Shown: positions 13,083 to 24,531 of the stretch, piece by piece
Position numbering within the stretch: the first letter of the stretch is position 1
How the letters are laid out: every line of letters begins with the position of its first letter
Assembly: GCA_038087015.1 (NCBI GenBank)
Contig: JASBNA010000047.1
Coordinates: 1-64,000 of the forward strand
Length of the DNA: 64,000 nucleotides
DNA from: Cerrena zonata
Lineage: Eukaryota; Basidiomycota; Agaricomycetes; Polyporales; Cerrenaceae
Reading direction: 5' to 3'
The notes under the pieces: model-generated
Told to the model about the DNA's origin: nothing
The model's database searches: none
What the model saw: the letters and a program-made list of their open reading frames with translations, nothing else
Made by a program: the position numbers and the translations under genes

Positions 13083-14594
13083 CTATCTAAATATTCCAAT
13101 ATAGACTCCAATTAATAAAACCATGATGGCCAAACTGATATTTAATTGTTTGAATCGGCGATTTCTGGTTAACTTTGCGTGTTCGTCAAATCTATCATTA
13201 ATATATTCGAGTATATTAAATTTTTCTAATAATTCATTGGAAATAGTGGACTTATTAGAATTGATTGAGTCTTTGGCTTTATTTAATCGATTTTCTAAGC
13301 TTTCTAACGATGCCGTTAATTCATCTAGCTTATGTACATTTTCCTTAATGTTGGCTTGATATTTTTGTTTGATGGCATCTTTATTGGCCTGTAAGTATTC
13401 GAATAATTCATTAATACCCGCTTTCATCTTATTTAAATACTCTTTTAGTAAATTTAAATCTCGTATTTGTAAAGGGAGCTCTCTGCTCTGGTATAATTGT
13501 CCGTTTAATTGATCGTTCATATCTTGAACAACCTTGTCCAAGATATCAACCAAAGGACCGAGTTCTTGCTCTTCCGTTGAATGTTGTTGTGGATGCCGTT
13601 GCTGTTTCTGCTCAATAATCACATCAATATTCAAGAGATAGTCAGTTAATTCAACATCATTCTTAATATGTTTATCCATATAATCGTAATTAAACCCTCC
13701 CTTGGTTACCATGTTCTCAAAATATCGTTCGTCGTACTGATTGTTCGTTTCATTATTCGGTGATTGACTCGTTGACTTATTTGGATACCCCATTACGTTA
13801 TCGGCATCCTCTTTATCATCATTCCATTTTTCATTATTGGGAGTTCCGGGATTAGATGTATCGTCATAATATCCACTCCCATTGGTGAGATCGAAAATTG
13901 GATTCTTATTCATGGAGTTGTTATAGAATTGCTCAACAAGTCGGTTTCGATCTTTAGACATTCCACTATTTTGATTCAAATTACCACTCAGTGAGTTTTT
14001 AGATGATACTTCTTGAAATCTCGAATTATTAAATCCAAATTTTGGGGTCTTTGGAGATGCATGATTCAATTTCGTTATTGAGTTCGATGATGATGATCTT
14101 CCAATCAAACTCGGTCTTCTTTGATGGTTAACATTATTCATCAAATTAGTACCGGATGATGTCTTCGAAATTTTCACTCCAGAATTCCTCCTCTTTTGAA
14201 ACATATCCTTATCTACAATCTGACTTCCTCCATCCTGTTTTTTGAAGAAACCGTCCTCTTCTATACCTTGGTCATGCTCTTTCTCCAAAGTGTCCTCTTG
14301 ACGATTCCAAACGTGCGTTGTAGCTGGTGATTGCAAGAAAATCTCTTGTGCTCCGTTACCACCACTAACACTACGCCTTTTCTCAAAGGTTGGACTCCCT
14401 TCATTTCCTGTTAGTATTTGACTATTCCTAGCTACTTTGGTTGGAGAATTAGATGACGTTGACATTTGATACTGGGTTTGCAATTGAGGTTGGGTCGAAT
14501 TCAATGTAAATATCTTGCTCTGACTATGACTCCTCGGGGTATGGCTTGCCGTCGGTGAACCAGGTCCTATTTCAGCTTTTCGGGGAGACTCCAT
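13083..14594 (-). CDS. tail-anchored coiled-coil protein, possibly Frt1/Frt2-like
   Basis: Predicted 503 residues from the ATG at 14594; the frame extends a few codons upstream but only with non-ATG starts. The N-terminal 60% is disordered and rich in Ser, Asn and Pro. It is followed by predicted coiled coil (about 350-470) and a single C-terminal hydrophobic segment (LNISLAIMVLLIGVYIGI) with a three-residue lumenal end, i.e. a tail-anchored protein probably in the ER or nuclear envelope. This layout recalls the calcineurin-linked Frt1/Frt2 pair, but I see no decisive motif. An ACGCGT box lies about 110 bp upstream (14703-14708), hinting at cell-cycle control. Confidence 0.65.
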   Translation of the reverse strand: MESPRKAEIGPGSPTASHTPRSHSQSKIFTLNSTQPQLQTQYQMSTSSNSPTKVARNSQILTGNEGSPTFEKRRSVSGGNGAQEIFLQSPATTHVWNRQEDTLEKEHDQGIEEDGFFKKQDGGSQIVDKDMFQKRRNSGVKISKTSSGTNLMNNVNHQRRPSLIGRSSSSNSITKLNHASPKTPKFGFNNSRFQEVSSKNSLSGNLNQNSGMSKDRNRLVEQFYNNSMNKNPIFDLTNGSGYYDDTSNPGTPNNEKWNDDKEDADNVMGYPNKSTSQSPNNETNNQYDERYFENMVTKGGFNYDYMDKHIKNDVELTDYLLNIDVIIEQKQQRHPQQHSTEEQELGPLVDILDKVVQDMNDQLNGQLYQSRELPLQIRDLNLLKEYLNKMKAGINELFEYLQANKDAIKQKYQANIKENVHKLDELTASLESLENRLNKAKDSINSNKSTISNELLEKFNILEYINDRFDEHAKLTRNRRFKQLNISLAIMVLLIGVYIGIFR

Positions 14595-14702
14595 TTTCTT
14601 CTGGTTGTAATTGGACCCTGAATAAGAAATCAAATAAGGTTGATACCTTGTTCCCCAGATGTTTTAAGATCCTCAATCATTTTTTTAAGTTTTTTCCGTT
14701 CT

Positions 14703-14708
14703 ACGCGT
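14703..14708. promoter_or_regulatory. MCB-like box ACGCGT
   Basis: Perfect MluI cell-cycle box, the target of MBF (Mbp1/Swi6) in yeasts, about 110 bp upstream of the tail-anchored protein gene and just beyond the LYS2 stop. A single hexamer can occur by chance. Confidence 0.35.
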
Positions 14709-14771
14709 ATTTACTTTATAACTATTTTTTTTTTTTTTCATTATAAGATCTATTTAAGCTATGTAACAAGA

Positions 14772-17700
14772 TTATTTGGCGGCTGATCCACGTCCACCAG
14801 CACCGGATGAAATAAGTTTCAAAGTTTCTTCACTTAATTCAACTTCTGGTAATTGTTTACCTTTACCAGTAGGACTTGGTAAGAATCCAACCTTGATCAA
14901 ATAGCTTATATAGATACTAGTTTGATCAATTGTAACCCCTTTACCTTTACTAACATCAACGTTAGTCCATTTAGAATCAGAAATAAGCGATTTGCTTGCA
15001 TTAGAATCATCTAATTCTGGTGCTTTGGTATTTTGTGGTAAATTATCCAAGACAAAATGTAATAATGGGAATAAAGCAGAGTCTTTTGAATCTTCAACAA
15101 CAAATTTTTCTAAGCTAGTTTTCCAAGTTGGGTAATCGGTTTGTTTAACATCATATCCGTATGTCTCTAAAGCACTTAAAAATTCATCAAATTGTATTCT
15201 AGGATGACCAGTTACTTGGGCGACACTTAATTCATTGGATTGAGGTGGGTGAAGAGCGGTTGCAACAACAACTCTTGCAACATGATCAACTGGAACCATA
15301 TTGACATTGTTGGTTATGTTAGGATATAATCCCAATTCAGCACATCCTTTTAACATTCTCAATAAGAAATCGTCGGTATTTGAAGATCCAGTTTTTGAAA
15401 AACCAGTAACATAACCAGGTCTTGTAATACAACCTTTCAAACCTCTTTCACCTGCCTTTCTGATAATGTACTCGGCTGACCACTTAGATTGACCGTATCC
15501 AGTACCTAATCCGTGAGCTGACCCTTGTAAGTCATCAGATTCTGGAATACCTGCTTTCCCTTTAGCAACTAATTCATCTGACAAGTGTACAAAATGATCA
15601 GTATCTAATGCTGAAGTAGATGAAACAAATGAGAAGTTCTTAGCTTTACCTGATCCTGCTAAGTTCAAAACATTAACGGTACCAATAACATTAGCATCTC
15701 TTAATTGAGAGTACGGATAAACCCAATGAACTAAAGCACCATTATGAATTATAACGTCAATTGTTTCAGCTAAGTTGTTCCATTCTTTATCATCCAAACC
15801 AAATTGAGGTTTAGCTAAATCACCAAGAACAACTTCTATTTGATTAGCCCATTTTTCATCCCAAATACCGTAAGTTATACCAGTATTACGCAATCTTTCT
15901 AAACCGGCTTCTTTTGATTTTGCTCTCACGTGAGCAAAAACCTTGAAGTTATGATTTGGACGAGAAACTAATAAATCACGAATGATAAATGATCCCAAAA
16001 ACCCAGTGGTACCAGTAACAAAGACATTCAAGGTTTCTGATTCGTTCAAAGTCTTACGGGATTTATAACTTGGTAATAAGGCAGTTTTGGTTAATTCAAC
16101 TGCATCATCAGAATAACTGACATTTGCAGAATTTTCTATTTCTTGGGTATTGGAACCATCTGCTAACTCAAAATCATTACCAGCAATTACTTTTTGAACT
16201 TCTCTAGCAAATGCCTCAATAGTAGGATTCTTGAAAATAACACCCAATGGAATTTCGACAGCTAATTTTTTTCTTAATTCAAAAATCATTCTAGTACCTA
16301 AGATAGAATGTCCACCCAAGTCGAAGAAAGAATCATCTTTTGAGATGGAAGCCGGACGATTTGGTAAAACATCTATCCATAAGTCTCTGATAGTAATTTC
16401 CAACTCACTGAAGTGTTCTTCTTCTAAACTCAGGTTTTTATTTGCAGCAGATAACTTGGAGACAGCTGTTAATTGAGCAGTATCTGGGAATGGTAATTTA
16501 GGTTTATCAAATTTACCATTTGGATTCAAAGGAATCTTGACTAATGGAACAATGATAGTAGGAATGGCATATGAAGCTAATTTCTTTTTCAAGTATCCTT
16601 TAATATCTTTGATCAATTCACTATAAGCAACCAACCCAGTGATAATTGGATCGTCGATTTCTTCTTCGCCTTCAGGAACAACAACTTCGGATTTGAAGTT
16701 AGCCAATTCAGGTGAATCATTTGGCACAATATAAGAGATTAAAGTTGGTTCTTCATTTTTATCTCTTCTAACTAATGTAACATTTTCTCTTACTAATTTG
16801 TGTTGGGATAAATGGGTGTCAATTTCCCCTAATTCGATTCTGAAACCTCTGATCTTAACTTGATCATCAGCTCTACCACAACATTCAACATTACCATCTG
16901 GCAAGTAACGACCCAAATCACCAGTTCTGTACATACGATCTCTGGGTCCTAACCATCCTTGTTCTCTCCAAGTTTCGCTTGGTTTTTTATTGGCTTCATC
17001 TTCTTCAGCCCATTTGGATGGATCGACATACCAATTGGTAATGAACTTGGCCTTATTCAAATCTGGTAAACCCCTATAACCTTCGGCTAAACCAGCAGCT
17101 CTAACGTAGATTTCACCAACTTCACCAACACCACAAGTTTGAGAAGTATCATTTCTGTTAACAACCAATAATTGAACATTATGCATACCGGTACCAGCAG
17201 GCATAACATCTTTCAAATTTTTTAAGTAAGTTGGATCAGCTTTACGACTTTGGATTTCGAAATAGGAAACGGATCTTTGAGTTTCAGTAGTACCATACAT
17301 ATTAACAATGTAAACATTTTCAGCCAAAGTTTGTAATCTGAGACAATCTCTTTTAGTCAAGATATCACCCACAAAGAAAGCATGATGTAAAGTTGGGATA
17401 GGGGTAGAAGCTTGAGCACTTAACAATTGACCCATAGCAGGAGTTAAATGGGTGACAGTGGCGCCATATTCAGCCATCCAGTCAGCTAATTTACCGGGGG
17501 TACCAATGTCATCGGCAGTTGGGACTAACAATTGAGCACCCAAAAATAATGGGGTGAACATATCTCTTTGGATAGGATCATGAGCAATACCCGATAACAT
17601 AGTGAATTTGTCATTAGAAGATAAACCAAATTTTTGAGCCATCCAAGGGAAATAGTAAGCAAGAGAATAATGACGACCTAAAACACCTTTTGGAATACCT

Positions 17701-18970
17701 TCAGAACCGGAAGTGAATGACAAAGTAGGATTAGAGTCGGGACCAACGATAACACCAGTAGGTTGATCTTTGAATTGCTGGTAATCGCTGAAAACATCTT
17801 GGCTTTGGTTTTCTAAAACACCACCAGCTAATGAACCATCTTCATCGATTTCCAATTGGGGGATGAAACTAATGACGTCTAATTCGTCTCTGATATAATC
17901 GGTAACCAAAGAATCCAAGACACCTGCCTTAGCAAGTCCAATTAAACCTCTTGGTTTAGCAACAGAAAGATAAATGTTTTGTCTGGCAGGAGGGTAAGCA
18001 GGGTCAATGACTGAGAATGTGGCACCAGCTTTCAAAACACCCATTACTGCAACCATTAAGTCAACACCACGATAAGCGTAGATCATAACAATATCACCTT
18101 TTTTGATACCGGTTTCTTTCAAATAGTTACCAACCAAGTTGGAAGCTTGATTGATTTGTTTATAATTGAAAGTACGAGTTTTTGACTTTGGATCTAAAAA
18201 TGATTTAGTTTCCACAACACATGTTCTATCAGGGTGATTTTCAGCATTTTGCATGAAAATATCTTGGATAGCACCACGATATCCAGACCAATCTAAATTC
18301 ACAGTTGGATCAGGTAATTGGCTGAGCTGAGATGTAGTTATCAAGTTGCCTTTTGTTATGGCAGTATTTGGGGCTTGAACTGCAGAATTTATGAATTTAG
18401 TGAATTGTTCAGAAAATATATTTATTCTTTCACTTTTGTATAATAGAGCATTGTAATAAATTTGAAATTTACCCTCATCTGGAGAAGCAAAAATAGCCAA
18501 ATCACGAACTGATCCTTTGACTGAGGTTTCCAATTGTTGTGATTCTCTTGAATGTTGATATGAAATTTTGAATAAACCCGGATGAGTATCCAATTTTTTA
18601 GAAGCTTTCATTGCTTCAGAAATTTCATCCAACGATTCATAAGTAATTCTTTCAGCATTGTTGGAGTATTCTTCTTCAACTCTAGTTAAAAGTTCACTAA
18701 AGTCAAGCTGGGGCTAACAGCTATTCTGATTATGAAGGGAATCGTACTTGACTTAGAGTCAGTGGCAATAACAATATCTTCATCACCAGTCAATCTGAAA
18801 ATCAAAGCGGCAAAAACAGCCAATCCAAATGTGAAGCTAGATTTATTTGGTAATTGAAAGCTATGGCTTGATTCAACAGATTGGTTATTTGCAGGTTTCA
18901 AGAAGTCATGAGGTAAAACCGATAATGTTGGATTATCCAAATAGTTCAACCAGTACTCTTGACTTGACAT
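14772..18970 (-). CDS. LYS2: alpha-aminoadipate reductase Lys2, split by a frameshift
   Basis: Lysine biosynthesis enzyme that adenylates alpha-aminoadipate, loads it on a phosphopantetheine carrier and reduces it to the semialdehyde. Order seen: condensation-like N-terminus, adenylation domain ([15 protein letters not shown]), carrier site ([12 protein letters not shown], near nt 16300-16335), and Rossmann reductase ([13 protein letters not shown], near nt 16000-16030). The ATG at 18970 begins [20 protein letters not shown], matching the family start; the frame upstream has no ATG. At 18710-18713 a run of four C (coding strand) breaks the frame; a run of five would join the two halves into about 1399 residues, the normal length. 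All domains are otherwise intact, so an assembly error is more likely than a true lys2 mutation. Confidence 0.95.
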
Positions 18971-19313
18971 GGTTGCTCGTGTGAATGGATTGGGCAATTG
19001 ACTATTTGTATGAAGAGAAAGAAAAGAAGCTTTTTATAAAGGGTTTTTCAATCGTTCAACTGGAATTTTTCACTTTTTTTTTTCCTCACTATATCTTGAT
19101 TTCTCCATAATTAAGAGTCACTGTAGGACTTTATCTCATTCTTTTGCCGTAGTTAGAATGAGTCACTGCGAAAAAAAAAAAGTAGATATTATACAAATTT
19201 TGCAATCATTGTAAGTCATAATCATTTATACTACTATATATATACAAGTCATGGTCTATGGGTCAGAAATCAAATAAAAAAAACAAAACAAAGTTCTTGT
19301 TGTAGTAGCAGAA
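18971..19313. other. LYS2 promoter / RAD16 3' region
   Basis: 343 bp between the RAD16 stop and the LYS2 start. It contains T runs, an A run at about 19170-19181, TATATATA near 19235-19244, and a Gcn4-type element. Confidence 0.6.
19159..19165. promoter_or_regulatory. Gcn4-type element TGAGTCA
   Basis: Perfect TGAGTCA about 190 bp upstream of the LYS2 ATG, with a partial copy GAGTCA at about 19115-19120. General amino-acid control of LYS2 by Gcn4 is established in Saccharomyces; transfer to this species is inference from the site and its position. Confidence 0.6.
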
Positions 19314-21767
19314 CTAGTTCATAAATAAAAATTGTAAATCGTCAGGGGTCAATCTATTAACGGCAGCATCATCGTGATTGATGGTAGCATTAATCATATT
19401 AGCCTTTTTCTCTTGCAACTCAATAATCTTCAGTTCGATACTATCCTCGATACAGAATCTAGTGATTTTAATTGGACGCTTTTGACCGATACGATGAACT
19501 CTATCCATTGATTGCCATTCAACACTAGGATTCCACCAAGGGTCCATGAGGAAAACTTGAGATGCTTCACATAAATTTAAAGCAACACCACCGGCTTTCA
19601 AGGAAACCAAGAAGATTTCCACCTGAGTGTTTTCCATGAAATACTTGATGGTATTATCACGTTGCTGTGGGGACATGGAACCTGATAATTTGACGGTTTG
19701 AAATCCTGCTCTTTTGAGTCTCCACTCGATTAGATCTAACATTGAAGTGAACTGGGAAAACACGATAGATTTTATGGTATGGCGATCGGATCTGAGTTTG
19801 TAAAGCTCTTCAACCAATGCTTCAATTTTTGTAGACGATCTCCACTGATTACCATGAGTCCCCAGCTTAATTCTGTTAACAATCGAGGCCTTTGTGAAAA
19901 GCTCTTCGTCTACTTCCAAAGCTGGTTGCTGTAAGTCAATCGACAATCCAATGTGACAAACAGGACAACTCAAGTTTTTCTCTTCACCCATAAAACTCTC
20001 AGTATATTCTTGAATGCACATTCGACAAAACTTATGGTGACATTTCGATTCGATAGGTTCCTCTGCTTCATCATCGCATAATTGACATATTATGACACCT
20101 TCAACCTCATTTGATAAGGCATTACTACCAACTCTTTTCAAGACCAAGTCCGGGTGGTCAGCCAACTGTCTCATTCTAGTGATTAAAGTGAAAATGTTAG
20201 CATAGTTATTCAAAACGACCCCTTCGGCAACGTAATCATTGAACTTTCTTTTAGAGTCACTATATAAGGAGGTGTATAGGTCTCTTTCTTCTTCATTGAA
20301 AACGTCTCTTCTGATTTCAACCACTCTTGGAGGTAATCCTAAGTCATCTGCTCTTTCTATTTTAGTTCTTCTTAACATTACATGTTTCAATAATAATCTG
20401 ATATGTTGGAAACTTGTCAAACCATCACCTTCGATACCATGTTTTTGAATGTTTTTCAACATGAAGTGATTGAAAAAATTTGTATGAACCATCGGAGCAT
20501 GATTACAAATATCACAATGTCTCCAATCTGAAAATGCCCACTCGTGATTACTGCAATCACATTTAGTACAAAAATATTTATAAAAGGGATCTAACTTCAA
20601 AAAACGAATTAACGAGTACATTTCACCAATTCTATTTTGTAAAGGAGTACCAGTTAAGCATAGTCTCTTTTCACATTGAAGGTTATTTGCTGCTTTAGCA
20701 GTACCCGAAGTACGGTCCTTGATATTATGAGCTTCATCTAAAATAACACGGTAAAATTTAATATGATGTAATGCAGACTTTTCTTTGATAAGACCTGCTT
20801 TTCTTTTAAATCCGTAATGTTCTTTTCTATAAACCGATTCCATCACAGAATAAGAAGTTAATATAACATCATACTTACTGAGTTCTTCAACATCACTCGA
20901 TCTGTTAGCACCATGGAATAATAATACTTTCAAACTTCCTGGTTCAGTGTGATTTTCAATTTCATGCTTCCACTGCATTAATGCAACCGTTGGACCAACA
21001 ACCAAGTTTGGTCTTTTGGTTAAATCTGACATGAGCAAGGCAATTACTTGAATAGTTTTACCCATACCCATTTCATCAGCCAAAACCCCAGACTCAAACT
21101 CTCCTTCTTCCTGTTTCATCAACCAGTTTAATCCTTCAAGTTGAAATGGCAAAAGTTTAAGTTTCATCCCTGGTGGTTGAGAAGCACGTTCGACTTTTAC
21201 CTTATCAAGAGACTGAAGGTATGGGAAAACATCCTTCAAGTACGGATGATGTTCATATAATTTATTGGTCATTCTAGTGAAATAGGGAACTTTAACTTTG
21301 GGTTCCTTTTTCTTTTTGGTTGCACGTTTCCTAGTTGGTTTTTTGGGTGCCTTTTTCTCCGACAAAGGAATATCGTCTTCTTCGTCAGATAAGCTGATAG
21401 CCATATCAGCGGACGAACCATTACGCGTGTTTCTATTTATCGATACAACTTCAAGATCTTCGTCTTCATCCTCGCCATCGTTATCTAGAGTGAAATCATT
21501 ATCTTGATCGTCATCTTCGTCTTCTTTCTTCTTTCTTTTAGCAGATTTCTTGGGTGGACCCCTTTTTGGCTTCCTCTTGGTTGAGCCATTCATTTCCACA
21601 AAATCTTCATCATTTGGTTCTTCATCTGATTCTTCTTTATAAGACTGTTTCTTTGATCTGGGTCTACGAGTACGCTTGTTTGACGCGTAATCTGAGTCAT
21701 TTATTATGAAACCACCCGCTTCTTGATCATTTGACCAATCTCCATTCATTTCTTCATCGACTGACAT
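19314..21767 (-). CDS. RAD16: nucleotide-excision repair ATPase/RING protein Rad16
   Basis: Predicted 817 residues from the ATG at 21767 ([11 protein letters not shown]). An in-frame ATG at 21902 would add 45 residues of poor quality. After an acidic/basic N-terminus come the SNF2 helicase motifs: Walker [13 protein letters not shown] followed by NIKD, and the helicase C-terminal lobe ending in VHRIGQ. A C3HC4 RING (CQLC, CHHKFC, CPVC) is inserted between the lobes, the hallmark of Rad16/Rad5-type proteins. The zinc-like segment [11 protein letters not shown] with a following CDIC supports Rad16. With Rad7 it forms the global-genome repair complex that recognises damage in silent DNA. Length is close to Saccharomyces (790). 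Confidence 0.96.
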   Translation of the reverse strand: MSVDEEMNGDWSNDQEAGGFIINDSDYASNKRTRRPRSKKQSYKEESDEEPNDEDFVEMNGSTKRKPKRGPPKKSAKRKKKEDEDDDQDNDFTLDNDGEDEDEDLEVVSINRNTRNGSSADMAISLSDEEDDIPLSEKKAPKKPTRKRATKKKKEPKVKVPYFTRMTNKLYEHHPYLKDVFPYLQSLDKVKVERASQPPGMKLKLLPFQLEGLNWLMKQEEGEFESGVLADEMGMGKTIQVIALLMSDLTKRPNLVVGPTVALMQWKHEIENHTEPGSLKVLLFHGANRSSDVEELSKYDVILTSYSVMESVYRKEHYGFKRKAGLIKEKSALHHIKFYRVILDEAHNIKDRTSGTAKAANNLQCEKRLCLTGTPLQNRIGEMYSLIRFLKLDPFYKYFCTKCDCSNHEWAFSDWRHCDICNHAPMVHTNFFNHFMLKNIQKHGIEGDGLTSFQHIRLLLKHVMLRRTKIERADDLGLPPRVVEIRRDVFNEEERDLYTSLYSDSKRKFNDYVAEGVVLNNYANIFTLITRMRQLADHPDLVLKRVGSNALSNEVEGVIICQLCDDEAEEPIESKCHHKFCRMCIQEYTESFMGEEKNLSCPVCHIGLSIDLQQPALEVDEELFTKASIVNRIKLGTHGNQWRSSTKIEALVEELYKLRSDRHTIKSIVFSQFTSMLDLIEWRLKRAGFQTVKLSGSMSPQQRDNTIKYFMENTQVEIFLVSLKAGGVALNLCEASQVFLMDPWWNPSVEWQSMDRVHRIGQKRPIKITRFCIEDSIELKIIELQEKKANMINATINHDDAAVNRLTPDDLQFLFMN

Positions 21768-22024
21768 GTTTTGGAATGCGTTAATCCTTGATAATAGTGT
21801 AGTTACTGGATTATAAAAGTAGTTGAAAAATCGGACTTTACTTTTTCTCTTTTTCTTTTTTTTCATCTTATCGCAATAAAGAGAGGCAACTCGCACCTGC
21901 ATTTTATTGACGTCAATTGCGAAATCTACAAATCCATCGCTTGATTCATATTAAATCGTATCATAAAACTATCTAAAATCATATAAAATCATATAAATCA
22001 CAAAAAATCATAATGTAAAACTTC

Positions 22025-22864
22025 CTATTGGAATCTTTTACGGAGTAAGACGAATTCTTCATCTTCAACCTCCTCCATGGTTGGTGAGTGTTTCACTTTG
22101 GGAGCATTATCATTATCACTCTCGCTTTCACTAGGGGTTTCGTACTCTGAGGTTTCCGAAGAGTCTGAGACGGAAGTGAATAACTTACTTATAGGAGTTT
22201 GAGTGTTTAAATCTGTTTCTTGTTCTTTCTCTTGTTCCTTACGAACTTCTTCTAATTTTCTCAACTTCTTCTCTTTCTTCTTTAAAGCCTTCAACTTTGT
22301 TTTTTCATGTTTTCTATTCTTCTTGTAAGCTTTTTCTATAGATTTAGCTTTACTTTGCTTTTTCTTATGTTCAGCTGTTTGGTTTTTGATAGGAAGGTTT
22401 ATCGTAAGCACATTCAATTCAGGATGGTATTTCCAATCGATATGTTCAACATCAATGCGTTTTGGCTCCAATTCAAACGCTTTCAAGAATCTTTCAGCTT
22501 CGGAGATGATTTTCAAGACGTATCCGTTATTTCTATTTTGAATAAGTCTTATTTCATATGAGCCAAAATCACCAGCTTTTTTGTATAGTTGAATTTGATG
22601 TACATTATCTGTTTCCACCTGCTTAACGAAAACCTGTTCCTGGTTGCGTTTTCTTTCAGCATCGAGCCGTCTCTGCCTTTCAGCTTGCTTTTGTTGCGCA
22701 AGCTGGTGGTAATATTTCTCTAACTCGAAGCGGCGTTGACGTTGGGCATCTAGTCGTCTTTGATATTCGATCTGATCAAATACGTTACTCCATAAGTCAT
22801 TGGTGCAGCCAAATGGATGCGAATTGTCAATAGTGAATACTGGTTGAGTGAATAAGTCGAGCAT
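22025..22864 (-). CDS. charged coiled-coil protein of unknown function
   Basis: Predicted 279 residues from the ATG at 22864 (MLDLFTQPVFTIDN); upstream codons lack an ATG. Seen: an Arg/Gln/Glu-rich helix (about 40-95), a central segment of about 70 residues with beta-strand-like pattern (YEIRLIQNRNNGYVLKI and LNVLTINLPIK), a Lys-rich helix, and an acidic Ser/Glu tail. The central part faintly resembles an alpha-crystallin small heat-shock core, but no signature is clear enough to claim it. It lies between RAD16 and TIF34 on the same strand. Function unknown. Confidence 0.7.
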   Translation of the reverse strand: MLDLFTQPVFTIDNSHPFGCTNDLWSNVFDQIEYQRRLDAQRQRRFELEKYYHQLAQQKQAERQRRLDAERKRNQEQVFVKQVETDNVHQIQLYKKAGDFGSYEIRLIQNRNNGYVLKIISEAERFLKAFELEPKRIDVEHIDWKYHPELNVLTINLPIKNQTAEHKKKQSKAKSIEKAYKKNRKHEKTKLKALKKKEKKLRKLEEVRKEQEKEQETDLNTQTPISKLFTSVSDSSETSEYETPSESESDNDNAPKVKHSPTMEEVEDEEFVLLRKRFQ

Positions 22865-23296
22865 GTTTGTTAATAGTATTTGAAATCCTGAAAAGTTCAA
22901 TAGTAAAGACAGATTAGCTTGGTTTTATAGACTTTCCTTCTAAGCTTAATTTGCAGCCTCTATCCGGAACTGTCTAGAAGCTTCCAGAATAAGAAAGAAT
23001 CACCGAAAACTATATCCAGATACACACCCGTACACCTTATGTTTATTAGTCTTCTTTAACAGTCATTAGGTAAGTGAAACCACTCTTGCCACCACTGCTT
23101 ACAAATAGATCAAAAAGATATACATAATATTGAAAGATTATTATACAAGATTCACTAGAGTAAATCAGAAAAGTTTATTATTGGAAGACAGAGTTCTTCT
23201 TAATAAAAAAATTTTTTTTTTATATGGTTTTTCATTTTTTATTTTCTAAATTATGACGTTAAGTAGTTGGATTAATCACATTCATATGACGTTAAA
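22865..23296. other. intergenic region with Rap1/telomere-like site
   Basis: 432 bp between the TIF34 stop and the upstream side of the charged coiled-coil gene. It holds ACACCCGTACACC at 23024-23036, whose complement matches 12 of 13 bases of the Candida albicans telomere core as I remember it, plus AT-rich sequence. Confidence 0.5.
23024..23036. promoter_or_regulatory. Rap1-like site ACACCCGTACACC
   Basis: Matches the yeast Rap1 consensus ACACCCRYACAYM at all but one or two positions and sits about 160 bp upstream of the coiled-coil gene start at 22864. Confidence 0.5.
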
Positions 23297-24343
23297 CTAA
23301 GTAGCACCTGCAGCAATAGCTCTTTCAGTTCTTTCGGCGTCAAATTCGAAATCAAAGTAAGATTTATCAAAGAAATGCAATCTAATAAAACCATCTTCCC
23401 CACCACTAGCATAACCAGTACCTTCTGGATGAACTGCAATAGTATTTAAAGGACCGAAGTGACCTTTAACACGGCCGATTTCATCGATGAAAATTTTATG
23501 ATAGAATCTTGCTTCGAATTTACCTTGAGATTCAGCAGTAGTAGTAACATTTCTTGCTTCTTGACCACCACCTAATATAACAAAGTCTTTAACAGAGGTT
23601 ATGGCAGCAGTATTCATTGGAGCATCGGCTTTATAAACTTTTAATATTTCAAAAGATTCAACATCAATTAAAGTAGAACATTTATCTTTGGAAGCAGTAA
23701 TAAAGTATGATTTATCTTCAGGAGCAAATTGTATATCAGTAACTGCAAGAACTTTTTCTTCATTATGAATACCGTGGGCTTGAACGGTTTGAATGAATTC
23801 ACCGGTTTTACCATTGTATTTGGAAATATAACCATCTTCATGACCAGCAATAATGTATTCACCATTATCAGACCAACCGGCAATGGTAACTTTTTTAGCA
23901 TCTTCTCTAGTTTTAATGATTAAAGCTGGTTCTGATGATTGGTTGGATAATTCTTGGTTATTTATATTAAGAACAGTAATAGTACCGATTTGACCCATAA
24001 CTTGATCAGTAACCGCTAATAATTTTTTATTATCTGGAGAAAATGCAATTCTTCTAACTGGTGTTGGCATATCAAAAGTGTATACACATTCACCGTTTGA
24101 TACTTGCCATAATTTTATAGTCATATCGGCACTACCAGTGGCAGCTAAGGTGGTATTGGAATCAACGTCAATCGACCAAATAGTACCCATATGTCCTTCT
24201 AAAGTTCCTAATCTTTCACCATTTGATGAATACCAAATCGATGCAGAACTATCTTTGGCAACGGAGAAAATTAAATCCCCTTCCTTGTTGAACTTAACTT
24301 GAGTCAAGGAACGCTCATGCCCCATTAATTTGATTGGTCTCAT
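23297..24343 (-). CDS. TIF34: translation initiation factor eIF3i
   Basis: Predicted 348 residues, the family length (347 in Saccharomyces). WD40 repeats run throughout, beginning [20 protein letters not shown], with GH...WD-type repeats such as [14 protein letters not shown] and a final [20 protein letters not shown]. eIF3i is a seven-bladed propeller that binds eIF3b and eIF3g in the initiation complex. The promoter (24344-24531) has a CACGTG box fused to a Rap1-like site, consistent with growth-regulated expression. Confidence 0.97.
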   Translation of the reverse strand: MRPIKLMGHERSLTQVKFNKEGDLIFSVAKDSSASIWYSSNGERLGTLEGHMGTIWSIDVDSNTTLAATGSADMTIKLWQVSNGECVYTFDMPTPVRRIAFSPDNKKLLAVTDQVMGQIGTITVLNINNQELSNQSSEPALIIKTREDAKKVTIAGWSDNGEYIIAGHEDGYISKYNGKTGEFIQTVQAHGIHNEEKVLAVTDIQFAPEDKSYFITASKDKCSTLIDVESFEILKVYKADAPMNTAAITSVKDFVILGGGQEARNVTTTAESQGKFEARFYHKIFIDEIGRVKGHFGPLNTIAVHPEGTGYASGGEDGFIRLHFFDKSYFDFEFDAERTERAIAAGAT

Positions 24344-24487
24344 TGTGTCTTGATCCGTTTTCTTCTTTGGTTTAGGGAATGATTGGTGAATCTATCTTGA
24401 CTTTGATTTTTTCACTTTTTTTTTCACTTCTTTTTTGTTGAACGATGCTACACATAAAAGAAAAAAAATAAAATTATGTAAGCCGCG

Positions 24488-24508
24488 TCACGTGACACCC
24501 GTGCATTT
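24488..24508. promoter_or_regulatory. composite Cbf1 box and Rap1-like site upstream of TIF34
   Basis: TCACGTGA (24488-24495), a palindromic E-box of the Cbf1 type, overlaps by one base with ACACCCGTGCATTT (24495-24508), a Rap1-like site. It lies about 150 bp upstream of the TIF34 ATG. Binding by these factors in this species is inference. Confidence 0.55.
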
Positions 24509-24531
24509 ATATATATCGATAACTACAGAGA

